DNA of 64,000 nt from Trichuris trichiura (taxonomy: Eukaryota; Nematoda; Enoplea; Trichinellida; Trichuridae). The stretch's first letter is position 1; every line of letters begins with the position of its first letter. Location of the stretch: assembly GCA_037903355.1 (NCBI GenBank), contig JBAJFE010000008.1, positions 434,001-498,000 on the forward strand, written 5' to 3'. The notes under the pieces are model-generated. The model had not been told where the DNA came from and did not search any database. It saw only the letters and a list, made by a program, of their open reading frames with translations. The translations under genes and the position numbers were made by a program. Shown here in pieces: positions 12,901 through 24,900 of the stretch.

Positions 12901-15900
12901 CTATCTTCTTTACTCTGCCCAAAGATGGAGATACGCTGACTCAATGAAGCGCTCTCCGGAAATACTCGCTCCGATGTCATCAATTCCGCATGTTTGCAAA
13001 GCTGACAAGTGCAAGCGACTGCAACTTCGAACTGTCCTTCAACGGAACGACGAATTCCCAACTGGGATGAATCGTAAGCAACGGAATGGAGGATAGCCTC
13101 GACTTTGGCTATTCTATCATCGGAGACGATGTCGAAAATAGCCTCAACGTTTCTACCAATCGCTGTCTCTTTGAGAACTCTGTGAAGCAATGCCTTTTCC
13201 GTTTCGTCCGCCTTTGAGAGTTCAACTACGATTTCCGTTGTTTCCTCTTTTGCACTTACTTTCTTTACGGAACGCTTAAGCTCAGCGTGACTAGTAATCC
13301 CGAAATTGGCAGTTACCTGTTCGGCCGTTAAATCTTTAATTAGATCTGACGCTACAACTATTTCGACGAATGGCATTTGGGCTACCTTGTCGAACGTTAA
13401 AGCTATAGAGGCCGCTTCGAGAGCTGAGTGCCTTAGAAGGGCGCTATATGATTCCAATTTCTCCTGAGCGTTAATCAAGATGTCCGAGCTTACGTCTTCC
13501 TCTTCTTTGATACGACGGGAATGGAAAAGATTAAAGCTGGCTAAAGCTGAAGAAGAATAAGCAAATTCTACAACTGCTTCTTCAAACTCGGCTGCTTTTG
13601 AGATGCTAAGGACACTATTACTCTCTTCCTCAGCTGAGCGCCTAAGTTCGACCTCTGATGCTTCGAAAAGCACTTCAGCTCTCCCGCCTAAGCCTAAACA
13701 GTTGTAGGACAAATGGTATTCCGTTTCCGGACGGTCAAAAGTGACGTCAACACTGCGGACAGCCGTGACGTCAGATACTTCTGTAAATCTGTCGAACAGC
13801 TCATGCGTTAAATGGTCGCATAAACAAATCGTTACATCTACTTCATACTGTGCCGGCCTTCTTTCCTGCTCAAAGAATGCTGTGACGTCATTTGAACGTT
13901 TGCGCCTTGATACAATTAATTTAAGAAAAGCCTGCGCCTCTTCAAAGGAGCATACCGTTACAGCAGTATCGATGCCCGGTTGGATAACGCATCGTATGAA
14001 GTCCTCCCGCTCAGTCTGAGACAAACTACCGCGTTCAAAAACGCTCAAACTACCAACAGTGGCGTAACACTGTTCAACCTTAGTCTGCATTCCCACATTA
14101 AAGTCGGCGCTTAATCTTTTATCCACCAACGAAACCGTAGGTGCGATAGCATACTGCTCGGCTAAACGGATGTCTGCCAGCTCGGAATAACTTGGTTTTT
14201 CCAAGCTGAAAAGCTCAACGTTTTCAAAACTACTAACATACAGTAAGCTTTCAACGTTTTCAGGTACACTTAAAGTGTATTCCTTTTTGTATTCCGATAG
14301 CGCCCTTATCTCGACTTCGTTGGATGCGGACACTTGCGAAATGCCTTCCTGGCTAATGGATACCAAGTCGCTGGCAATAGTGGCATATTCGTAGCCTATC
14401 CTACTAACACTTTCCCTACGAAGGATTCGTTCTAAGTCTGCCTGAATTTTTACATCCGACAAAGATGTCTGCTCCGAAGAATACAGAGCTAAGCTAGCGC
14501 TATCCTTAGACGCGTTAAGTTTGTCGAATTGAAACGAGACGAATTCTTCGAGACTACCTGTCAGAGCTTCTTCGACTGGTCGCTTTTGTTGGACGCTCAG
14601 CCTGAGCATTACGTCGCAGAAGGGCCATACGTACTGTACGCAATCGAGGGTTGCAACAACGTCAGGCTTTTGAATTTCCAAACATAGTAGAGCTAGTTGA
14701 GCCAACGCTTGGTCGCGCAACGCTTTGGATACGGTAAGGCTTGTAGCATCGGTAGTATCCCGACCTTTCATTAGTACATCCAATTCGGCTGTCGCTTCTT
14801 CAAGCAGCAAAGCTGATGACATTCTCAAAATCTGCTCGAAGGTACATTGGGCAAAAGCATTGTAAAGCAGGGCTGCGGCAGCCTTGTCCGCCTGCATGCT
14901 CTTTACAATGTTTGCAACAACAACAGCTTCCGATCGGGCGGCAATCTCTTGCTGCAAAATATGGGCTTCGGCCAACTGCTTCTCAGCAATGGTGCTTCGA
15001 GAGGTGGTCGTCCACTTGGACTGATCGCTTCTATCCAGCATTACGTCAATGCTTACGTCATCATGACGAAGCAGCTCATCCTTCGAACCCAAACGTTGTC
15101 GCAATACAGCATGTACGCATTCGACGGCGTACAAATGGCATATAGCCGTCACGTCGAAGGGCAGCTTTTCACTAATTTGCATATTGATGCTCAAGTCCAC
15201 AACGTTTTCAGTTTCGGATAATGAGCGAATAACGGCTCGAGCGCTTGCCGAGTCAGCATACTTTGCATGGATATCCGCTGCAGCTTGTGTTGTCGTTTGC
15301 CCACGTAATTCATCGTACAGTTCAGCCAGTGCGTCAAACCGTGTCAGCTTTTCTACGTCTTGCAGACGCTCTATTCCGCCTACGGCTACAGAAGGGGGCG
15401 TAATTCATGGGCAGAAAGTATGGAACCTTTGGCGCCACGACCTTAGCGTACAAAGCAGTGGTCTTGCTAGCAATTAATACGTCCCACACATTTTACGCAG
15501 CATTAAAACTTTAAGTCAAATAAGTCTATTTCCTACAAGCTTTAAAGCCAAAAACTCCAATAGAGTAATACTACTTTGAATTATTAATACGTATAAGTGG
15601 AATAATAATATTTTGTACTGGTTCGTCCTTACGCCAATCCATCAGCTGCTAATACATATATTCACGACTTCATAGAAGCTCATTGCGGCCATGTGTCCCT
15701 TTTGGCAAATAGAGGAAGCAATGTATTCTTCACTGCGCTTGCCAACCTATAGCTGAATAATGTGATTCCCGCCTAATGGGAGAATGTTCAACTGGTGGCG
15801 GGAGGGGTGAAATGCCGTTAGTTTACGGCAAGCCAGATTCTCTCACTCATTTAACAATGTTAACCGATTAGCAGTGTGCAAATAATACCCGCTGGTCAGT

Positions 15901-18900
15901 GAGGATTTGGTTAGAAAGAGAAAGAGATTAGCATAGGATTAACCAACTGCGTTTGTGTGGACGAGGAGCAGAGCCAAAGCAAAGCATGCAACGTGAGCCA
16001 ATATGTGTTGAATCGAAGAAGAGTAACTTACGAGCTATGGCGAGATAAGCTGAAGTTGAAGACGTTCCAAAATAATTGGTCGCTTCGCAGGAGTACTCGC
16101 CTTCGTCCTCCGGATACACCTCCTTTATTTCCAGCATTGCAACGCCATCCTCGTAGATTATTTTGAAATCCCTAAAAAAACATGTAGAGGTCACTTATTC
16201 ACAGAAGCATAAGTCATTCAAGCGGCAGCTTACTTTGACGACGAGATTCTATCGCCATCAATGTACCAATGGACTGTAGGCTCAGGCTTACCCTGCACAA
16301 TGCACTTCAACCTGACAAATGACCCTTCGGCTACGGATAAGCTGCTCAAAGGGAGGGCAAAGCTCGGCGCCTCTCCCAACTCTTCTTCGAGAGCAATGGT
16401 TTGGCGAACAATTGAACTGGTCAAAGTGACCATTGCAGCGGTCACTTCAGAGCTCGGGACAATGGCTTCAACCTGCTTTTCCTCTTGAGCCAATGCAAAT
16501 GAAGCTGAAGTAAAGTTCATGCTTGCCGCTTCCGCTTTCTCGGCTATTCCTGTTGCTATTTCCTTAACCTCTTGGACGCAAGATAGCATTGCGAAAAGAT
16601 CGACTTCTTGAGAACATATATCAACAGCACGAGCGGCAAAAGTCCATTTTCCCAATGCTTCTTCGATACTTATGCTGCTGGAAGGTCGGCGAATCTCCTC
16701 GGTTTGATATATCTCGTCAAAGGACTCGAATCTCTTCTTTTCCGGTGCTCTGACCGTTTGTTCAACAGTTTCAAACTCTTGGACCAATAGTTGAAATTCG
16801 GACAGTTCTATTTTGGGCCCAATTTCAAGCTCTACCAAAACCATAGCTTCTTCTTGCTCTTTGGCAATTTCGGCGGCAAACCGCTCGCGACTGACAGGTA
16901 TCTCCGACATTAAATTCACGTAAGCTTCGTTGAATTGAACATGCGATGACGTAAGCTCGCAAGTCAATGTTGTCGACGCCTCTGACGTCACTTTTTCACC
17001 TATGCTTAACGCGCAACTTTCTTTTTGAATAACAATTGCCATTTTCTGGCATTCCTCTAAGAAAGGTTTTCTCTCCAATTCAACAACTATCTCGCTGTGG
17101 ACAAGCGGTTGAACAACTGAAGTAGATGCCAGCTCTTTGATAGCCTCAACTGCTTCCCTACTAGACTTGGATAATTCTACGCGCGCCTCAATATCTATTG
17201 AAGATGTACGACTTGACGCCTTCGCAAATCGACCTGCGGCGCTGTCATAGGCGGGATAGAACATAGCGACTGTTAGGTCGATCGCTTCCTCGAAGAAGTG
17301 AAGCTCTTCGTCAGTCTTAATTTGCATAACTGACAAGTCCGACGACACCGAAGAACTCTTTGCTTCCTGTACGACTGACTCAACGCCGCGTTCGGCAATT
17401 GGTGATTGGAGACAGCTTTCAACGAGTTTAACCTTGCTGGAAATGTCGAGCGAAGAGCTCTCCGACATTGCTTGGAGCAAGATGACATCCAAACATATTT
17501 TAGCTTCATTGTACAAGTCTGAAGTGAGATCAATTGAATGATCTGACGATAGAGAACAGAAACAAGCATCCAAGGAACGAATCCCGAACAAGGATGAACA
17601 TGCCTCTTCCTCTACGTCCTTCAAGAAGCAAACCTCAACCTTTGGTTGCTCTTTCAGACCTAAGGCAGCGACTACGCTTTGAAAAGACAATGTTTGCATT
17701 ACGGCGGTTACATTTTCAACTTCGCCCTTCAAAAGCTCTTCCAAGTAGGCTGTTGCCTCGGAGGACGAAAGGACGTTCGTCTCCTCAACATGCAAGGGCG
17801 AACAGAGGGACAGAAGCGCAAGAGCTTCGACCTGCCTCGCTACTTCGTCATATTCAACAATCACCGCTTCGAAGTTAAACGCGCCAAATTCGGAAGTTGC
17901 TTCTTGCGTAGGAACAACAATGACGTCACTTAGCTTAGCTTCCCGATGGAAGGTAGCTTCGATGTCGCTTTGCTGCGCGCTCTGTTGGATCCTTGTTTGC
18001 GCTTCAGCAAACGCTACGGCTTTAAAGCTAACGACTGCTTCTTCTTGAAGCTTCGTACCCTCAAGATGGACTGCAATAGATTCTTTGACAGATGCGACAC
18101 CTACAATGGCAGTGACCAAATCTGACGCCATTGCCTTAGTTGAAACCGCTTCAACCGATGGCGACTTGCTGGCTAAAAGCTCAACGTCAACTGGCGCCTT
18201 GGCTGCTTTACCAACGAGCTTTTGCTCCGTAGGAAGCAGCAGGAAAGTCGATTCGCGCTCGTAGTCGAAGAAACCTATCTCTGCTTGTACGGAATGATGC
18301 TGCGCTTTTGCGGAGAAAACAACTTCCAGAAGTGTCTCCTCTTCGACGCGCTCAAGCGATACCCGAAGGCGACTACTCGCCTTTTCAAAGGAGCATGCTA
18401 CTAGCTGGCCAAGCTTTTCCGCCTCGTTAAATGTCGCGGGTCTTACAGTTATCGCTACGTCCTCAACGGAACTGGAAACACATTCCATCAGTGAATGCAG
18501 CAGCAAAGCCTCGGATAGACATACAGCAAGCTGCGCATTCACGTCCGCAGAAACGGTATCCGCCTGGATACAGTACGTAAAACTTAACGCCTCAAAATTG
18601 CGAACAGACTTATCCTCATAGACGATCGAAGCGGCGGGAATTTCTAGCGATAAATTTACGATCACCTCGGAAAATGCTATTGGAGTTGGTATAAGTTCCA
18701 CGACCTTTGAAACAGCCTCATAAGGCGTGGATATTATCGTAATGTCAAAGCAAGCGGATGGAATGCGATTTTCGAAAACTCGGCTTGCTGAAAACACTTC
18801 CGAGGAACAGGTTGTAACAGGTACGGATAGTTGGACAACTGACGGATGTTCGTAAGCAGCCATTGCAACTGCAGTTTGCAGATGAACTTCTAAGGAAGCT

Positions 18901-21900
18901 TCTGCAAAGCCAACAGTGTACGCTGAATGTTCGGCAAAAATGGAGAAGAGACTACAGGACAAATCGGCGCTTTGAGGCTTGGAAACTATTTCTGAGGAAA
19001 TGCTCTCCTCCGCAATGCTTTCCAATCTCTCCCTAGCAAGAGCTAAAGAGATCCCGCTCCGTTCAAACGTTTCCCCTAATAGGATCGCTTCCCGCGTAGC
19101 TGCAACAACACTGCCCGAAAGCTCCACTGTTATGTCCACTTGTTCCTCATGCAAAGCTGCGGCGTACGGAATTTGCATTTCCCTTCTTAGGATGTCGGTG
19201 GAAACGCGTATTTCATTTGTTACCTTTAAGGTCGCAGTTGCGACGGCAGTTTTGTCACTGTAAAAGATTTCGCTACGCAGAGCGACTGTCTCGCTTGGCC
19301 TTTTCACAGAGCTTTCTATACTTTCTGCCGACATGGAAAAAACGATCGAATCCATTAAGGCTTGCTGGGAAGCTTTTACAAGCTCAACTGAAGTTTCTGC
19401 AAAGCTAAATTGTTCTTCTAAACTCGGTTTGATGGAAACCTTTCTGACCATAGCGACAGACTCGGACACTGAGGCAAAAGTGAGAGCTGCGTCAAAGTAA
19501 ACGACGCAACCTTGTTGCTCGTCAGCTCGCTTTATTAGCACTGTTACCTTTACGCTGGGCAGCAAAGGCAACGCGCCAACGTTGGCCGCACATTTTTCTT
19601 TGCATTGAAACAAGATCGTACCCTCCACCTCTAATGGTTGTTCGTGCTTAGCTAAGACATGCTCAAAATGCGCGATTTCCATAGGCACCTCCGTAAAAGG
19701 CTTGAGCTCGTGACGGCAAAGCGCTAAACTGCTCCTTTCCACGGTGGGCAGTAGCAGCGTACCTTCGCGAGCCTGAGCGGAAGGCTGCTGTCCTGCAAAG
19801 TGCCTAACAATGTCCCAGTAACATGCGGTTAGAGGAACGGAAATGTTGCAAGCAGCGCTTTCGAAATTTTCGCCGTGCAAAAAAGTAAACACCTTACCTG
19901 CATGGGCGAATACCGCTAACGCCTGCTCAATTGTACCTACAAGTATTTGTCCGCATACTTCTGCCGCAACGCGTTCTTTCTCCATCGTTCCGACGGTGAC
20001 AAGTTCGCAGGTGGATACGTGAACCTGAACAAACATTTTTTCAGGCTAAATACAACAAAGCGGACAGTTGTTGAACCCATGTAAGCTATAATAGAGCTAT
20101 TCATTAATAGAAAGACAATGACAAGAAGATAAGAGTAAAAAGTAAAAATTGCCATCGTAAGCTACCATTCATACAGGGCGCTCTCCGCCATTGAAATAAA
20201 GAAATGAACGGCAAAGGAATACAGCAGAAAAAGCGGCACTTAAGTATAAAAGTAGTTAATTAATATGCACTATGCTGGATTGTTCAAAAATCATTATCTC
20301 ACTTCCGCTGTGTTAAAAGAAACTGCTCATACCTAAACATATCTAAAAAGAGCAAATAATGGTCAGATTAGTGGCTTTCGTCACACAAATGAAAATAGCC
20401 TTAAACGAAGACTAACCGGAGCTGGGTAAAGTGACGTTATTCACGCAGGGATAATTACTAGTCAAGCGTATCATAATTAACAATATTTAGTCAAGTTTAC
20501 GAAGAATGACAGGCAGTTACAGTGTTTCAACTTTGCTTTTGTTTCGCTAAGCTTTACGGATTGGCAGTGTCCCAAAACCCCATCGCTGAACCAGCTGTAG
20601 CGAAGCAAAGCCGGATTTGGAAACGGCCGGAGCAGAAAGAGCGGTTTAAAGATGGGAAAAACCTTTTTCGTTAAGAAAGCGAGCACTTTCACATTAGCCA
20701 TAAAATAAAAACAAAATCAGCGCGAATAAAAACAATGCGAAAATAATAGAATCGGAAGAACGAATAACAGAAGTTAATAAATAAAATAAACAACAAAAGT
20801 ATACAACAGTGAACGAAAACCGACAAGATATATTAAGCAGTGATAATAAGTAGGTGCGGCGAAGGGTCGTAAGCCCGAAAGCCGAAATCCCGAATAGAGA
20901 AAAAAAATTCGAACTCTGATGTCGAAAAGCATAAAACATCCCAACCACTGTAAGTAAAGCGGAAACTGAATTGTCCACTGAAAAGGAGACGTGAACAAGA
21001 CGAAATCCCGAAAGTCGAATTTCGGATATGGCGTAGAAGTCTGGATGATGAAACGCCCAGCTTAAGTGCTCATACTTGAGGGCTTTGTATTCATAATTGC
21101 GACCACGATTATTATCCCTATAATGCGGTCCGACTCCTTTTGGATGTCTGCGGACGACCAATGAAGTATCTCGGTTTTCTTTACTTTCTTGTTGCGTCTT
21201 TCCAGACTATATCTGAAGCTTGGCATTCGGGATTTCGAATTTCAGTCTCACGAGCGAAATCCAACAAACAATTAAAACAATAACAAAACAAAAATAACAC
21301 AGCCAAATTACGGGAAAATCGCGATGGAGTAAACATTAATGAATATCACAGTTACTTCTTCTACCTGTTCGCAACGCTATAGCGCGGCTGTTTTTAAGAA
21401 CTACTATCCTGAATCCTGTTATGTTCCCTTCCATATATTTGAACAAACGTGTTCGAAAACTCGCTGCAAAAAATAAAATTAAACGCATACTGATGAATCC
21501 CCTCACGCAAAGCCAAGTCTAGCAGTCACATAGCGACAAAACGCGGTGACGGCATTTTCGGGATTCGTCGAATTGTTTCGTCTTCATTTTAGCAACGTTC
21601 AGTAGTGACATTGGTCCTTCCCGGCGATGATAACAGTTTAAAAAGAATCAAACAAAACGAAAACAGAGTCGTCGGGAAAAAAATTTAACAAAAGCTTAAG
21701 TAGCGAAGAGAGAAAGTAGATACAAAAACTGAAATTCAAACGTAACAATGTGCTATCGAATAACCGAAAAAATAAAGGGGAAAACAAAAGCGTGATGCAA
21801 TAAGCGTAAAAACAAAAACAAGCTATGCATTATAAGTACTAATGCACGCGCGAAAGTAACTTTCTCAAGCACTGACGCGAAAAGGAAAAACTAATTAGCA

Positions 21901-24900
21901 TACCTTTTAGGGAGACGTGTTTTCTTGTTCTCTGCGTATACAAGACAGAGAATTGTGGATTAGCATAAGGGTCACTTAGTGATTCATTCATCTACGTCAC
22001 GTTTGGCCCATTCTACTTAAGTCTGACAATAGCGTGATTTCGGGATTCGCCTTCATCCGCATTGAGAAATTAGGGATAGCTTTAACGAACTGCTATTGCT
22101 TCAAGCAGTAACAATGGGACATGTCGCTACTGTCAATAGCTCGTATATGAAATAATATGGACTGAAATACAAGTAAATAAATAAATAGAATGAGAGAAAA
22201 AGAAATGAACAAATATAATTAGAAGTGAAAATGATCATAAACATAAAAGTGCAATTGTAATTGATGCGAGATGGACACTGACGTGATTTAGGATTGACTG
22301 GACAAGGAAAAGAGTAAGAAAACATTACTTAACATATGTGCTGCTATCAAGCTTTAGCCTTAACAACGAAAAGGGTCAAAGGTCATTTCATACAAGAAAA
22401 GACTTAAATGACCATGAAAAGTGATCTCGTATTTGTCAATGCTTACCATTTCTTCTCTTCGTGCAGACTCGTACGACGCTTCAAACAAAGCGTCAATGTC
22501 CCAATGACTTTTCAACTTGGACAATTCGGGCTGAGTAAACGTTTCGGCGAAGCAACTGCTTGCTTGTTGCAGTATTGGCAAAAAGGCGGAACAGTCCAAT
22601 TTTGCCGGCGCATTTCGAGCTTCGTAAACAGTCGAAACGGACGCGATTGTTTCGCTTAAGGTAAGAAGCACACTTTCCCTGACGACGCCATCCGCACGGT
22701 CGACCGGCTGAGGGTGAATCAGCACACATTCAATTTCCGCTTTGTCTTCCGGTGCTTCGAGCTCCAAATGAAGCCATACTCTTTCCTGTTCCGGTATGGT
22801 GGACGAATGGGACAAAAAGTCGGCAGTTTGCGATATATAGTCGGAAGTTGAACTGCTGGTCAACAATAAACCTCTCTGTTGGATTGCATAGTCGGCAACG
22901 CCAAAAATCCCCAACAGTTGGTCCACCTCCTGAGCGGCAGTATCGCTATAGCTGACAAACGATTCAGCCAACGAATCGTACGACGAATCCGTACAAGCTT
23001 GCTTAGCCGATATGAAACATTTGCTTTCCTCCTTTTGGAGAACAATTTCTTCCGCTTCGAACGTTTGGCCGAATTCGGAAATCATCCGCGAAGTGACGCC
23101 ACTTTCAAACGTAGCTGCCGACTCTGCGTGAAGCTCGCTCAGATATTCGAACGTACAAACCGGCTTAAGTTCTTCCACCGAAACTGTACATGTCATCTTA
23201 TCACTCGGCGACATTTCGAACAAGGATGCTTCCTTGCGCTCCGCCTCGAAATCTTTACCGTAAGAAAGTGTGTGTGAAAATTCGCTTTCCGCAATTTCCC
23301 GTTCGGTTTGTTCAATCTTTGAAAAAACAACAGTACCGCTTACGCCGCTGCTGCTCATTTCCATACGATAGTCGGCGGCAACTGGATACGACTCGACTTC
23401 GGCAAAAGGTTGTCTGATCACTTCCATACGAAATGAGGTCGAAGTGTAGTCGGAAAAGAATGTAGTCAACTTGGAATGGAAGCCGGCTGGTTGTCGCTTC
23501 ACGTGAACGTTGACCAATACCTCCTCAGTGCTTTTGCGCATTTCCAAAAGCATTTCTGTTGTTTCGCGTTTCTCTTCAGGCACGGAACGCAGTTCAATAA
23601 GTTTCAACTTTTGTTCGGCCCATTCGGTTGATGCTATCAACAGCTGGAGAGATGCCGCCTCTTCGGTTCTCATTTTTTGCTCGCACAGACAGCCCTCAGT
23701 GACAGTATAGGTGCAGGAGGCGTTTTCCAAACTTTCCGCCAAAATAAAAGCGGTCAGATCAAAGGCTGATTGAACATTACGCAGCACAACGTCGCCTTCA
23801 ATGAACACCTCCTCAATTTGGTGAGTGAGAATTTCCTCAACGGCCGAAATTTTCTGCAAACGTTTGCTTTCCAATTCAATTCTTAAAATCTGACCACCTT
23901 GCTGACTGCTCAAGTCGAACGCTGCGCTGACTGAACAGGTGTCAAAGCACATGACGCGACCGTCTACCTCGCGACTGTTGCCTGTCTTATAGAAATAGAC
24001 AAAAGTATCCAAAAATTGTTCAACTTGAACCACCTCCAGAATATCCGTCCGAGCGTATTCCAAAAGCGTGGAGATGTCAATTTCTTGCAAAACTTGTTGA
24101 GTCGAATGGACTACGCGAAGTGCCGACGGCTTTTCTCGCGTTATCGTTGCCGTAACAACGGCAGTTAAGGGCGCAAGCAAGTGAACATCGTATAGCATCT
24201 GCTGTTCGGGTCGAAGCATCAACAACGATATATCCCATTCCATTTGTAAAGCTTTTTGCTCAAAAGCGACCATCTCTTTTTCCCCTCTGTCGATCAACTC
24301 CAAATGTCTGACCTCTTTTCTAGGCGTTATCCATAATTGGACCTCTTCGGTCTCCCACTCTTCTTCGACCGTCAAACATTGCTCCGTCCGAAGTTTCCTG
24401 AAGTCCAGCGTTTCCAGCTGTGATATGTAAATTTTAAGAATCTGCTCGAACGTTTCCTCCTCTTTTGTAATTGAAATGAGCGCGTTTATTTCCGGTGGGT
24501 ATTTCGCTTCGGTAACCCGCGGAACCACCTCTTCGATTACTATTGTTGGGCGCTTCTCCTCGGCTAGCAATCTGTCCGTTATTTCAACAGTACGCAAGTA
24601 TTCTTCCTCCTTCTGCTTCTCCACAATTTGTACATAGTAGCGTAGCGTAGGCAAAGTTGGAACAACAATCCAAGCAACGCATGTTTCCACCATTGGAGGC
24701 TTAAACATCTCTACCGTCATGGTGGTACACACTTCCGGACCAACGTAGTCGTAGTAGGCTAAAGGTTCGACCGTAACGGTTTCGACTTCCTCTCTAGCGT
24801 ACGAAATTTGGGATGCCAACTCTGAAACCGTCCAGAAAAGGGCCCTCTTGCGCACACGGACAGCGCATACGGTCCTGCTACGCGCAGGGATAAGTTTGCT

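Noticed and set aside
15180..15390. Separate gene starting at GTG/ATG near 15200
   Set aside because: The frame extends upstream to a good acceptor at 15386 and joins exon 41 in phase, so the apparent start is internal.
20694..21161. Minus-strand ORF of 155 codons, Phe/Leu-rich
   Set aside because: It lies within intron 39, has no splice support or domain, and its composition is that of AT-rich non-coding DNA.
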